Source: Atriophallophorus winterbourni (Eukaryota; Platyhelminthes; Trematoda; Plagiorchiida; Microphallidae). From it: 64,000 nt of DNA. Numbering within the stretch: position 1 is the stretch's first letter; each line of letters opens with the position of its first letter. Shown one piece after another: positions 20,241 through 32,072 of this stretch. The stretch spans positions 36,362 through 100,361 of the forward strand of contig JACCGJ010000697.1 in NCBI GenBank assembly GCA_013407085.1. The letters run 5' to 3'. Under the pieces are notes generated by a model. The model saw only the letters and a program-made list of their open reading frames with translations. It had not been told where the DNA came from and made no database searches. The translations under genes and the position numbers were made by a program.

Positions 20241-21952
20241 CATGTGACCTGAGATGATACGTGAGAGTATATTGGTGATAAAATACACTTATCTCTCAAA
20301 ACTGTCGTATGACAATACAATTAATTCCAGAACTATCGCCAGTCACGGAGATTTTCAACAGTCAAGAATCTGACATGTAGCTGGCTTACATATCTCTCAT
20401 TTCACTTGCTCTGTACCTCATGGCCATCAATCTACTTACATTATTTACCAAACAACAGAAGTGTTGAAATTCTTTTACCGGTTCGAAGTAGTCATGATAC
20501 GCTAGGTTGAATAGATCATTTATTATTTGCTAAAATCGGCTCGATGACTTGTTTTGTGATGCTGACGCGCACGAAAATTTTGATGTCGTTTTTAATTCAA
20601 TGCCAGCAACACGGCTTTTAAAGGCAAAATGTTAGCTGATAATTTTTGTTTTTAAGACTATTGTTACAGACATCTGTCGGTCATTGATACTTTTAGCTGT
20701 TTCGAAAGCTCAATTCTGACATTTGAAAAATAATCAGAGGCATACTTGTTCGTTCTAGTTGGCTATCCCTAGTAACTTTGGTTTACCGGAATAAATTTGC
20801 TTACATCCATTGCAATTTGCACATATTTTATTGATTGATGTATGTATGCTATCGAAATATAGTTACAGCTACATTTTTTCTAATGTACTTCAGTACATTT
20901 AATGGCTTGTTTCGAAAAAAGTCGTTTAACCAAGTCTGCTACAACATTGTTGCTTCTTGGAACATTATTTATCCTTAAGTATTGTCATAAGAGAAACTGG
21001 AATCAGCGTACTTACCGAATGACATTTAAACTTTGTAACATTTTCAAATGATTATTTGGCAAAGCGTGACTATGTTCGCAGTTTCAGTGAATAAATACAA
21101 TTTTCCAAGCGTTCAGCAATATGAAATTTAGCTAATCTTTCAACAGATCGAACACTTTCGAAAACTGCTCATAAATATTATGTCTTTCTGGTCTCACACG
21201 GACTGCTAAGCAATTCTTGCGACAGTGGCTTTTCATATATTGAACACTTTGATTGCACAATACACCAAAATTTTTTTAGCGATTTGTGAACATTTTATTC
21301 TTAGATGCGTTCACTATTGACTTCTCTCTGAAAAGCAGCTACAGTCATAGTGTACTGATCCATCACAACATACACACATTCGGGAATTTTTAAAACTTAT
21401 AAGTGCAGAAAAGCTTAAAATATCTTGTCTGGCGTATTATTACCGTCAATAAACGAGAGTTGACGAGTAACACATATATTAGCTGGAGTTTAATACCGAA
21501 TAGATGTGTGGGACATTCGCATCGATAAATTTCGCAAATAATTTTGAAGGTGCTTCCACTCAACCAATATTAATGTCTACATGAAAAAAGATAACATTCG
21601 CAGTTTCAAACCGAATAAGCAAAGTTGCATGTGATTGAGCATATAGAAAAAATTGTTACCGGTTTAAAAATAAGAGGAATAAATACTTCGAGCTTTGTTG
21701 CGATCAAATCCAGTTGGAGATGAATCTGTTAGCTGTAGCGTGATATTTTTTTGAAGCATCGACACAAAATTTAAAGTGACATAAGTAATAACCCACATGA
21801 TATTTTCCAATAGCCTGTGATTTTCGTAAGTGAATATGATTTCCAGCCAGCTTGTTCGAGAATGTCCGTCCGAAATTCAATTACGCAAATATAGTTCAAA
21901 TAAAAAGTAATCAAATACAAAATGGCTTTTATGAATATAATGTTGCTAGCTT
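20241..21952. other. No recognised feature
   Basis: About 1.7 kb of AT-rich sequence without a convincing ORF or repeat. Confidence 0.4.
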
Positions 21953-23486
21953 TTTTCGGTCAATATCAACCATAGACGAACATCACAACCGCATGAATTT
22001 TCATCTTCCACAGCTTTTCAAATTACTAAACAGTCCGATTCAGGAGGAACAATCTCTATCGCAGCGAATGCAACGATAGGCATAACTCAGTTGTTGGACG
22101 TCAGTTGCACGCTTGCGGCCTGATCTGCGTTCAGCAGCCAAGAGTTTATCAGCTCCTCCCCAGCTTGCAGATGACGCTTTACACGGTGCCGTCAATGTGA
22201 GCGGTCAAGAGCAAGTTCTTTCCAATGACAAGAGCTTACATATTTCTTTTGCAAACGTATTTTAACCGCAAGTTGGGTCTGCTTATCAATTGACTTCCTG
22301 GTTGTAACGACCATTTTCCATTCTGTAGACGTGACCAAGCTACCGCAGGCTGCGCTGTCGTAGTAGGTGAACATGCACTGCAGGCCAGATTTCGGAGATG
22401 TGTTCAAGATTTGACGGATGCTTCGTAGATGCGGAGCATTCAGCTTTCGTTTCTGTGCTGCGTGGGTGGTCCAGGTTTCACTACCGTACAGTAAAGCATT
22501 TAGTGCGCACTCTATGTATACCATCATCTTTGTCTTTACAGTCAACTTGCGGTTACCCCAAACGCGAGAGTTCTATCGGTACAAAATAATAGCTGCTCTG
22601 CCAATCGGCTTTTCAATCTCCGTGTTTAGCGAGAGGTTATCCTCAATGGTTGACCCAAGATATGTTAAATGATGTACTGATTAACGCTGACAGTTTTCAA
22701 AAGTGATGATTGGAGGCGATACAATCCCTTGACCAATGACTTTGGTCTTGCTCATGCTGATTGTTAGCCCAAAGTCCTTGCAGTTTATAAGCTAATTGAA
22801 GTGATCTTGTGAGCGAGCAATAATGGCTGCACCGTTGTCAAATAGCGGGCCACGGAGTAGCACATCCCTTGTTTCACGTGTGCTCACAACCGGTTCAGTT
22901 TGAAAAGCGTGCATAGGTAAATGCCCTCTGTCCTCGTCCAAATAGCATGCTTCGGAAGCAGAGCACTGAAAATGCTGAACAGCGTTGGAGCAAGAACACG
23001 CTCTTGTTCGACGCCTCAGATAATTTCAGAGGCTTCTTAACTGAAACCGTTAAAATGGACTGAGCACTTCTTGCCCGAGTGGAATCAAATAACGAGTTTG
23101 AGCAGTCTTGTGGGCAGCCTATCAGATCAAGCATTTTGAAAAGACCCTCCCTGCTGACGTAGTCGAATGCCTTCGTTAAATTAATAAAAAAAGCAAATAA
23201 TGAAATACGCTCGTCCCTACACTTTATTTAAAGTCGTCTGAAGGCGAAAATCATGTCAACGGTTAGGCTTCCCCGGGGAACCCACATTCAAATTCAAAGT
23301 AAACTCTACAAGTGATCTACCCATCTTACCATTTGCTGAGTTTTGTCAACAATCGGGTCACCAAATACAGACTTAAGGGAGCTGTTTTAAGATTTTTTCA
23401 GAAAGGCTCACTTGATCCGGTCATACATACCGTGAAAATTTCCAGTGGACGCGACGTTTTGATACTGAGGCTAATTTCAGTACAAT
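21953..23486 (-). mobile_element. LINE-A copy A3, 3' part
   Basis: Minus-strand LINE-A from its 3' UTR (about 21970) through the C-terminal domain (ALLYGSETWTTHAAQKRKLN, about 22500-22440), RT remnants (KMLDLIGC and the strand before it, 23134-23090) and, after a deletion of the central RT at about 23280, the linker region up to 23486. It is interrupted there by a CR1-like insertion and continues at 26126. Many stops and indels mark an old copy. Confidence 0.8.
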
Positions 23487-26125
23487 TTCAGTGCTCAATT
23501 GAGCTGACAACTGGAGAAGACTTCATTGTTGGCGTGATTTATCGGGCTCCAAGCGCAAGTGACGCACACAATGTTGAACTACTCCAAAAAATTCGACTTC
23601 TGGCTGCCAGATTTCAAACGCCACTCCTAGTTATGTGGGATTTCAACCTTTCAAACTTGATGAAGAAAAACGCTCTTTCGACGAATTCGCTCTACGATGA
23701 GTTTCAAGAACTGATTTTCGATATTCCTCTTTATAACCACGTATTTAATAACACTAGATAGAGATAAGGTAACATGTCATCCTTCCTTGCTCTAATACTA
23801 ACGAGCGAGGAACACGCCGTCGAAAATCTCGGCTACGAAACTCTATTGGGTTCTATCGACCACCTGGTCCTCTTATTCGATTATGTTTGTCAAGCCAAAA
23901 GAATGAATGATATCAACAAAACATCAGTACAACTGGATATTGGAAGTCTTCACAATGCTCTTCGAACGATTTCTGACTGGAAACCAGACACCACGGACAT
24001 GCATCGTTCTTCGGTAAACTTCATAGAAAAGCTGTGTGATGAAATAAACCTACATTCCAGATTTGTGCCAAAGATATCAAAAAAAAGATTCACCTGCACA
24101 TTCAGAATCCGCACGAGGAAGTGGATTAAGATACACAACGGTGCATGGAGCAACTATGTCCAGAATCCGATGTCAGATAATAGGGAAACATATCGTCTGT
24201 TGAGGAACAATGTCACCCCTCTTATCAACGAGGACAAGCAGTCTCATTGGGCAAGACTACTGACCATAATGGAGCGGAACCCCAAAGTCCTGTACCAAAT
24301 TGTTAATACCACGTCAAAAACTAAGTCAGGAATCTCAGCACTACGCACACCTCATTGTCTAACTACGACTGCGTTCGAGGCTGCCGAAGTTCTTACCGGT
24401 TACTACTGCAAAGTTTTTAGTCCCAAGGAATCAGTGCATCTTACGCCGTATTTGATCGGCTTTTCCAATGGAATACTAAATGAAATCTCAATAAACAATG
24501 AGGGCGTCATACTCAGACTTCTTCGTTTGAATACCACAAAGTCACCAGGAGCAGATGAAATCACTTGTTTTATCCTCAAACGATGTGCATCCTCATTGTG
24601 TGGTTCACTCAGCACGTTATTTCGTTATTAAATTTCGCTCGAAAATAGTATCGTTCCCGCGTAATGGAAATCAGGCATCATCACACCAATCTACAATGGC
24701 GGGAATCGATCAAACTCTGCGAACTATAGACCAGTTACGTTGCTGCCGGTAATTTTCAAAGTGCTAGACAGTTTAGTAGCGTAAAAGATCACCCATCACC
24801 TCGAATAGAATGCTTGTCACTGAATAGCACGGTTCCAGGAAATATCCCTTATGTCTATCTAATATCTTGCTCACCTTAAACGACAGGACTGAATGTGTAG
24901 ACAATGGATACTCTATCCACGCATGCTTTTTAGACATGTCAAAGGCTTTCTACCGCGTCAACCATGATATTTTAATCCGAAAACTTGAAAGGCACGAGAT
25001 AACAGGAAAACTTCTCGGTTGGATTGAAAAATATTTACGCGGCAGGAGTGCCCAAGTCAGAAATGACGCGCCTTATCGAATCCATTCAAAATTACGAGCA
25101 GAGTGTCCCAGGGTTTGGTCCTCGGACCAATTTTGTTTTTGATTTACGCAAATGACATTCCCGAGCGTGTTAAATGCAAGGTTATGTTATTTGCAGACGA
25201 TATCAAGCGTTGAAGAAGCATACGTACAAATGATGACAGTGAAATTTTGCAGAAGGATCTAAACACATGGCACGATTAGTCTCTGAGAAATAAACTACCC
25301 TTCAACTTCCAAAAGTGCAATGTTTTAAACATTGGAAAGACCGTGAATTACAACTACATTCTTGGGTCCCACTGACTCGTCTGGAGAAATGAAAAAAAGG
25401 ATTTGGTTGTTTGGACCAGTTCAAATCTGAAGACTTAACTGCAGTGCAAAGCGGTATACAAAAAGGCGTCACAAGTCTTAGCGTAATTGAAACGAATTTT
25501 CAGCATATTCACGAATCAGCCGGTGCCCCTTATGATGAACACGTATCTGAGACCAGCGATGGAGTACGCTGTTCAGGCTTGGTCACCATGGATTCAGAAA
25601 GATATCAATCTTCTGCAGTGTATTTAACACTGAACTACAAAGCGTATATCCGGACTAGCTGCTAAACTATATGAAGAATGTTTGAGGCGTCTAAATCTTT
25701 TCGACTTCCGCAGTCGCCGACTAAGAGGTGACCTCATACTAATGTAAAACATTATGCAGTCCCCAACCATCACTTGTCCAAACTTTTCACACGCTCGTCA
25801 CCCCGTGGCAGTCGAAAACATAAACTTACAGTGTTTATTCACACTTCAAGACTGAACTGTCGAAAATATTCGTATGCTGTACGTGTAAGTTTAACATGGA
25901 ACACCCTTCCCTCCACTGTTACACACTCAGCCAAACTAGATATTTTTAAAGCTTATTTGGACAAATACTTGAGAGAAAACCCAAATTTTGATACGATTTA
26001 CACTGCATGAGTTTCCCCGTTCTTCTTTTTTATTGTATATACCTCATAACTCCATCCTATGGTTATTGTTAAGCTAAATGCTTTTTAGACCATTACAACT
26101 TTGAATCACTTTGAATCACTTTGAA
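23487..26125 (+). mobile_element. CR1-like LINE-B copy B3, inserted inside LINE-A3
   Basis: A 2.6-kb, 5'-truncated element. Order: endonuclease part (GVIYRAPSAS, then LVMWDFNLSNL, 23530-23760), linker and RT start (LLRLNTTKSPGADEITCFIL, about 24520-24580), NYRPVTLLPVIFKVL (about 24720), palm (ACFLDMSKAFYRVNHDIL, about 24920), FADDI (about 25190), the C-terminal region (RLNCRKYSYAVRVSLTWNTL, about 25850), and the 3' UTR ATCCTATGGTTATTGTTAAG ending in tandem ACTTTGAATC repeats (26098-26125). LINE-A sequence continues on both sides, so this is the younger insertion. Frameshifts at about 24630 and 25130 inactivate it. Confidence 0.85.
23774..24631 (+). pseudogene. B3 ORF2 segment: endonuclease C-terminus to RT start (285 aa)
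   Basis: The longest open part of B3. It has the endonuclease end (GYETLLGSIDHLVLLFDY, with the SDH motif changed to SIDH), the linker rich in basic residues (RIRTRKWIKIHNGAWSNY), and RT motif 0 (TKSPGADEITCFILKRCASS). It ends at a frameshift before the NYRPVTLLP motif. Confidence 0.75.
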
Positions 26126-26985
26126 TAGTCATTTGCACATCGTCTTGCACTCTATTGGACCTTGTTTTCAGCAGCTGTTGGAAGCCGTAAGATGTCATCT
26201 GTTGGCATGCATTTTAATGTCATGAATGCTGACCGTTTCTCATCCCACACAGCAGTCATCTCAGAAGCTATTGCTTCGAAACAGGCGCTTGTTCAAGCTA
26301 TCTTCGAAATGTAAGTGGAAACTGTGACTCGGCATATGCATATGCGATTTCCAATTTTCGGAAGCCGATTCGAGTGGGGTTGTCTTGTTGAACTCGTCTG
26401 TAAAGGCTTTTGCAAACCGCACAGCTATATTAGCTTCGCACATGCGATTAACGTCTATCCTGGATTCGGCAGACATTTTGGTGCGGTGAAATCTTGACTT
26501 TGGAGGCTCCAGTTTTGCACAAACCTGAGAATGACCACTGTCGCAGTCTGCGCTTCGATATGATCTGGTGAGGATGTTTCCAAGAGAATTTATCGTGTGG
26601 TTTAGTTTAAAATACAGTGTTAATAAAGCAAAAAATGAATTGTTTGCACATTTCTAAAGTCATTTTCCATTTTCATTGGTTTTACCCACTCCGATCCTTC
26701 CGAAACAGTTTTGCAAAGACTTCTAATCTGCACAGACTCTGGCATTAAAATCATCCATACCACTACACAGTTTTTGCGCCACGTTTTTAAGGACTTTTGT
26801 GGAGTTATTATAAAGAGTCTTTTCAAGCAGGTGTAACAGAGATCGTTTTTTATAAACATTGACCAACGAAATGGCCCCAGTAATGCACTTCAGATATATA
26901 GTCCGCATTCGTTCGCTTCCGCTAGTGCTAGGTTCTGCTGCTTTTAGTAAGCCGTTTCGCATGACAAACTCAGCTCATTGAAGAT
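26126..26985 (-). mobile_element. LINE-A copy A3, 5' part (endonuclease)
   Basis: Continues A3 beyond the CR1 insertion: on the minus strand from about 26980 RNGLLKAAEPSTSGSERM, ITGAISLVNVY and DDFNARVCAD (endonuclease), then RFAKAFTDEFNKTTPLESAS (about 26420) and the linker to 26126. It shows that the part deleted in A1/A5 is ancestral. It is 5'-truncated at about 26985. Confidence 0.8.
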
Positions 26986-28043
26986 AATACTAATTAAGTA
27001 TTCCAAGCCATTATCTCTAGTTCGTTGTTTATGAAGATTTCAGAAAAGACTGGCACGTTCGACAAATGAGTTCAGGAATCCACAAAGATTCAACGACAAT
27101 CCTGCTATACACAGAAGTCTTGAGATGACAGAAAGTGTTTACCTAGCAATCTGAAGCACATTATGTGCTCTGTGTTGATTGACTTATGTAAAACAAGCGC
27201 ATTAAATGTTTTTCATGCGCCAAAAATCCTGGTAATTATTCTTAACACTAAGTGATGACATTCCGAGACGTAACAATTTTGGTAACGTTCCGTGTTCCAA
27301 ACTTCTGTTCAATTAAACGAAAACATAAGAAAGGATCGTGGGGCAAGTTAGTTACCAACTTTGGATGATTGGTATATCACGTATTATTAAATTTCTCACA
27401 ATGTTACTAGTTCGAATCACCTACAGGTGATTCAACCACTGATAATATTCAAATGTGAATTATCGTCATTTTATTTGAAGAATTTAAATATATGCATGTG
27501 TAAGGTGGAAATCTTTCTCAGAGGTCTCACGTTAACAAATAGTACGTTTCTCTGACGTGTATTAGTGCATAATAAAGGAATTAAATTTGGTACACATTGG
27601 GACAGAGAGCCAAAGTGGTAGATCAGCAACATATATTTCTGTGCAAATAAAACAGATTTGTACCAAATCTGAAATATATCCGAAATCACTCCCGTCTCTC
27701 GGTGATTATTTGAAAATCATTTGTGTTGCCTTTAAAAAGAAAACCATCTATTAAAATCATTGTGGGAAATACGTAGTAATACATAGAAACCGAATAATAA
27801 TTGTAACATTACATCAAATGAAATATTATTGATAGATGACAAAAAGTGTTCTCAAAAAAATGATATTGATTGAAATTTTTACAAAGATCACGTTCTAATA
27901 AATCAAGACATGTTTAGACTTCAGTGATACGTGTTTGAATGCGCAAATGTTTTAGGTCATAAAGCACAATATAACCTTGACCACTTGATGTATCACCCGT
28001 TAACTTTCTACGCTCGCTTTTGTTTTTTCTCCACAAAACCTCA
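26986..28043. promoter_or_regulatory. Upstream region of the SREBP gene
   Basis: About 1 kb of AT-rich sequence ahead of the first coding exon. No clear TATA box assignment is possible. Just before the ATG there is a pyrimidine-rich tract TTTTGTTTTTTCTCC and then CCTCAG (28043), a good splice acceptor 11 bases before the ATG. This would fit either an upstream non-coding exon or spliced-leader addition. Confidence 0.35.
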
Positions 28044-31000
28044 GTACTCTGCAAATGGAAATTGGTAAGAAACGAATTGCTTTCTAATGTAATTTAAAGA
28101 ATCATTGTCTGAAATCTTTGATGACCCTTTACTGAACGAATTCACCGATAACCTTCTCGAGGAGATCGATGTTAGCGAATTTCAGTATATCCATACCGAA
28201 GAACCTATAGATACCAACGAAACGTTAATCAAACCTTCATTAAAAACCAAAGGATCATCAGAAATTCATAACACTTCTGGTCGCGGTACACTAGAGGCCT
28301 TATTACGATCACAAAATCCGTCAACATGCGTACCACCAGCCCCCGAACTCCGTTCACAAGTGAGCAATACCAACGGAACGTTCGTTGTCCCGAAACCGCA
28401 TAGAAAAGTTCTTCAATCAGCCTCGTGCCGCAACTCTTTTTCCATTCTCAAGAACGACAAAGCGCTGATCATACCGAATGAGGTACACAAATGTTTGTTA
28501 ATCGTTTTAAGGATGCCATCCAGTATTCGAAATCCAGGCTGATTTCCGATTACCTCGAGCGTTGCGACAATTTTGATCCGGTCGTTATTCCAGCAAACTT
28601 CAATGAAAATTCTCTGGTTTCTGATGATTTTTGTGTACAAGTCCACGGAAGTTGCCGCGATATTCGCTGTTCAGACGCAAATGAAAGCCCCACCTTCACC
28701 ATCCATTCAAATGATGTAAAGAATATATGTAAGTTTTCAAGAATTACCTTTTAGAGGATTTTATTAGATGTCAGTCGTTTTCACTACCGTTTCTGTTAGT
28801 TTTCTTGAGCACTTGAGTTCGCTTGTTCGTATCGAAATATTAGATTGCTCATTTAAATAAAAAATTGCGAGAGTCAAACGTTCTTCTTACTTTTATGTTT
28901 TTAGACTGGAATTATCTACCAAGAATTGTTTGGTCTCAGGTTGAATTCGAATGTAATTTGTCTGAATCCGTCACCCGATTTTTCGTATTTTGTCATTGCC
29001 ACGAATGTTTGGCGATTATCATTTTTTCAAAATACACCATCAGAAAACAGATGATATGCAATCTGCTAATGGTACTCTTGAAAGCCAAATGCACCGCAAA
29101 ATCGCGCATCTGGAGAGTCATGAAATTATACCAACTTTCATGCTTTATTCACATTGGCATTATGCTTGTCACGATATATAAGCTTGTCTACCACTTCCAA
29201 TAAGGTAAAGCCAACTTATATTTATTGATATGATTTGATTGTCGTGTCTTTTATTGTTATGATTTTTATTTTATTACTATTCTTGTTAATATTTTTCATG
29301 CAAACCGGAGCTTGCTTTTTGTTTCATGTGCATTTATTAATTTTCTAAATCCCCTTATTGTCATGCACAAATCATTTTTGCTGCCCTTTTTTATCAAGCT
29401 ACTGCAATCAACACTAACTTTTCCCAAAACAAAAATATAAAACGCGCACCCCACAATGCAATCGAGAAGCGGTACCGGGCTAGTATCAACGGACGAATAG
29501 ATGAGCTTCGTAAATTACTCGTCCCGAATCCGACGAGCGACACAAAGGTGACCTTTCTTATTTCTACACATCATTCAGAACAACGTTTTTGCTATTCTTC
29601 CCCTTTTCACAATATTTTCAATAAAGTAGCGTTTGGTGCATACATTTGTACAGTCGTGGATATCCTGATTATATCTCAATCCATGTGCATTATTTCATTA
29701 TATGCATCGTTTTGCTTCTATTCTGGCGTGTGATGCATACATTTATTTTCATTCATATAGTATATGGTTACCTATTACATTACATTTTTAATACGTTTTC
29801 CGATGTGTAGTTGAACAGTATCGTCGTCTGGCAAAGATAAAACAATTTCAACTTGATTGCCAAAACCCGACCACAGCTTTTATCATATGCTGATGGTAAT
29901 TACAGGCAGCATTAGTGATTCCCTTCGGTTTTGTCCTTCGCTGCACAATCCATGCCATTTTGCATGTCGGCGAATTTCTACTTATCTTTGGTCTCCAAAT
30001 ATAATTTCAAATATATCGCTTAGTGACATCACTGAAAAGATGCATATAACGTACAAAGGTTACCTAAATGCCACTGTCTAATAGAATGTTTACAAATGCA
30101 AAATCACAAATTGATATCTGGCCAAGCGCTCTTGGCGCTTATAAACGACTAATATGTTGTAGTGTAGATGAGGATGTAAGAACCACAATATATTGCAAAT
30201 TCTGAAGTTTGTGTGAATAGATGATAAATAGAATCACTTACAGGTTTTCTGTTGACAATGTACAATGAGGCTGTTGTACGTACAGGGTAAAGGTGCTTTA
30301 GATGCGCGCTAAGGTCTCCACGTCGAATGGTTTTTGATCGAAGTGTACATGAATCAAAAATGGTTCGATAATCCTGTAACATGAGAATAATTTTGCGTGT
30401 GTTCAATGAAATCAACTACCACATATGTTCTGTATGACAACCTTCTCACTAAATCTCAACCTGAACGGCAGTTTCACTGTCGTTTTTATTTCCATCTGCT
30501 ATTTTCTCATATTTGTCTAGATCTGGGCAAAATGACAGTATCTTAGCCCATTTACAGTCTATGACTGTGCGGCACTTTGCTTGGATCAGGCTTGTGTTTT
30601 TTTTACATGCATGCCACACGTCTATTAGCATCTATCTAACATCTCTGTTATGTGATCCAAGTTAATATCTTTGCCCTACAACTCTTTAGGCCATTTAGAT
30701 CAGCTCAACCTGAATCACTCAACCTTACACAATACAGGAATATCTTTACAAAAATTTTAAAGTAACTACTGGTGCACGAATGTGCAATCGTGCAGCATTT
30801 CTGTGCTGTGAGGCTAACATCGTGCTAAATTGATTGGCTAACGGTAGTGAGCTGCATGCTGAAACACACTGGAGTCTCACTACCATTTCCTGTTCTTTTT
30901 TCTTCATATTTGTCTAGGCTTGGGCAACCTGACAGTATCTTAGCCCACGTGCAGTCTCTGACTGTGCGGAACTTTGCCTGGATCAGGCTTGCGCTTTCAT

Positions 31001-32026
31001 ACATGATATCTGGAAAATGACATGCAAGCCTACATTTTATTTTTTATAACCAATACCTTTCAAATGGAACTAAAATCATGCAATTCTTTTGGGCATCACG
31101 GTGAAAACAATGATAAATTGAGCCAAAATCCGTATTTGCATGCATCCCCATCAAATACATCCCACGAACATTTTCGTGCCTTTTGCACTCAGCAGGTTGA
31201 AACAGTAAGATCACGTTATAAATTGTTTTTCCACTGGTACTGAGCTGAATTAGGAAACACTAGTTTCTCTGCTATTTCTCTTTTATATCAACCTAGTCCT
31301 GGGTAACCTGACAGTATCTTGCCCACGTCAGACATTTGTCTGGATAGCTGATGGTACAGCTGATAGTTGAATGAAATCAGTATAGTACGTCTCAATTGTA
31401 GATAGCAAAGTGCTACAGATTTTCTAATTCGTACATTCATATAACTTTGATGTGATGAGATACCACGTATCATTATGAGTTTAGTCCAATCAGCTTTTAT
31501 TCAATACTTGAATTATCTTGTTTCACAGATATTCGATCGGACAGTACTTCTGTTATGCATTGATAAAACTGCTAAATCCATTTGGCTCCGTAACTATCTA
31601 CATCCGAAAACACACTAAAATTTCATTGCAATTATCCCATCGCTAAATCTGTTTAGACCCAAGCAACCTGACAGTTATCAGCCCACGTAAAGCCTGAATT
31701 TGGTCACTTTTCTTGGCTTTAGGATTGTGATTTTATGTATGCCAAAATCCCCCCTCGTCATAAGAATATTTTACGGCTGTTTTTCAGCTGAACAAGTCGG
31801 CTGTCCTTCGACAGGCGATTGATCGCATCAAAGAACTCGAAGCTAAAAACCAACGTCTGCAGTCGGAATTATCTACGTTTTATTCCATGCATTCATCGGG
31901 ACACATAAAACCTTACAGTAAGTTCACTGTTTTTGTTGCTATTTCTATTTTTGTCAGTTTATTCAAACCAAATGAACATGCCAGGCACACAAATATTGTC
32001 TCCGAAAAGAAAATCGTCCTCCAGTG
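28044..32026 (+). CDS. SREBP: Sterol regulatory element-binding protein (SREBP-like bHLH-zip transcription factor), 5' part
   Basis: Proposed exons: 28044-28064 (ATG at 28055), 28100-28482, 28512-28728, 29399-29547, 31788-31917 and perhaps 31958-32026. All junctions are GT..AG and keep frame. The protein starts with an acidic activation-type N-terminus (DDPLLNEF, NLLEEIDVSEF). At about residues 218-280 it has HNAIEKRYRASINGRIDEL (basic region and helix 1; the Tyr in KRYR, residue 229, is the SREBP hallmark) and LNKSAVLRQAIDRIKELEAK (helix 2 and zipper). SREBPs are membrane precursors cleaved in the Golgi to release this factor, which activates lipid genes. The two transmembrane segments and regulatory domain are not seen and must lie in the gap or beyond. 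The family call is firm; the exon ends are my reading. Confidence 0.85.
28065..28099 (+). other. 35-nt intron in the SREBP gene
   Basis: GTAAGA donor at 28065, possible branch CTAAT near 28084-28088, acceptor TTTAAAG at 28099. It splits the third-to-fourth codon boundary (phase 1): removal joins ATGGAAATTG to AATCATTG and keeps one frame into the long second exon, which itself has no in-frame ATG at its start. Confidence 0.7.
28483..28511 (+). other. Putative 29-nt intron in the SREBP gene
   Basis: GTACAC donor at 28483 and TTTTAAG acceptor ending at 28511, phase 0. Without removal, the frame of exon 2 runs to a stop at 28540. With removal it continues as DAIQYSKSRLISDYLERC for 72 codons to a consensus GTAAGT donor at 28729. 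A frameshift or sequence error is the alternative. Confidence 0.55.
29399..29547 (+). other. SREBP exon encoding the basic region and helix 1
   Basis: Acceptor CTGCCCTTTTTTATCAAG ends at 29398, donor GTGACC at 29548. The exon encodes KRAPHNAIEKRYRASINGRI followed by DELRKLLVPNPTSDTK. The intron that follows (phase 0) falls in the loop between the two helices. Confidence 0.85.
30449..31020 (+). repeat. SINE-like repeat, two copies in SREBP intron
   Basis: Copies at about 30478-30608 and 30775-31010. Shared: CATATTTGTCTAG, TGACAGTATCTTAGCCCA, GTGACTGTGCGG-type segment and TTTGC.TGGATCAGGCTTG. The longer copy starts GTGCACGAATGTGCAATCGT and contains a hairpin-forming GGTAGTGAG...CTCACTACC (30843-30882). 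Further copies: 31218-31345, 31600-31735 (divergent) and 34695-34930. All are in the + orientation. Confidence 0.65.
31138..31215 (-). ncRNA. Hammerhead-like motif H6 in SREBP intron, antisense to the gene
   Basis: Minus strand: CUGCUGA (31189-31195; A6 changed to C), GUGC, AAAAG, GCAC, GAAA, then a 3-bp stem III AAU/GUU, C at the cleavage site, then GUGGGAUGU, closing with GCATGC at 31138-31143. The stem III differs from that of H2 (ACC/GGU) yet still pairs. The core change should prevent cleavage. Confidence 0.5.
31218..31345 (+). repeat. SINE-like repeat, further copy
   Basis: Contains CCTAGTCCTGGGTAACCTGAC followed by AGTATCTTGCCCACGT, matching the copies at 30.5-31.0 kb with deletions. 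A still more divergent copy lies at about 31600-31735 (AAGCAACCTGACAGTTATCA). Confidence 0.5.
31788..31917 (+). other. SREBP exon encoding helix 2 and leucine zipper
   Basis: Acceptor CTGTTTTTCAG ends at 31787, consensus donor GTAAGT at 31918. It encodes LNKSAVLRQAIDRIKELEAK and then NQRLQSELSTFY. The start at LNKSAVL continues exactly from the previous exon's SDTK. Confidence 0.85.
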
Positions 32027-32072
32027 GTTTAACTATCAAAATTAGTCACCATTTTATCCTTGTTTAACGATG

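Noticed and set aside
28865..29203. Possible additional SREBP exons between 28728 and 29399
   Set aside because: A short exon at about 28906-28940 could be fitted in phase, but no donor follows in the second candidate before its stop; joining 28728 to 29399 directly keeps phase without them.
29548..29733. Open frames in the large SREBP intron
   Set aside because: AT-rich, no conservation of phase or motif; the direct join from SDTK to LNKSAVL is the known family structure.
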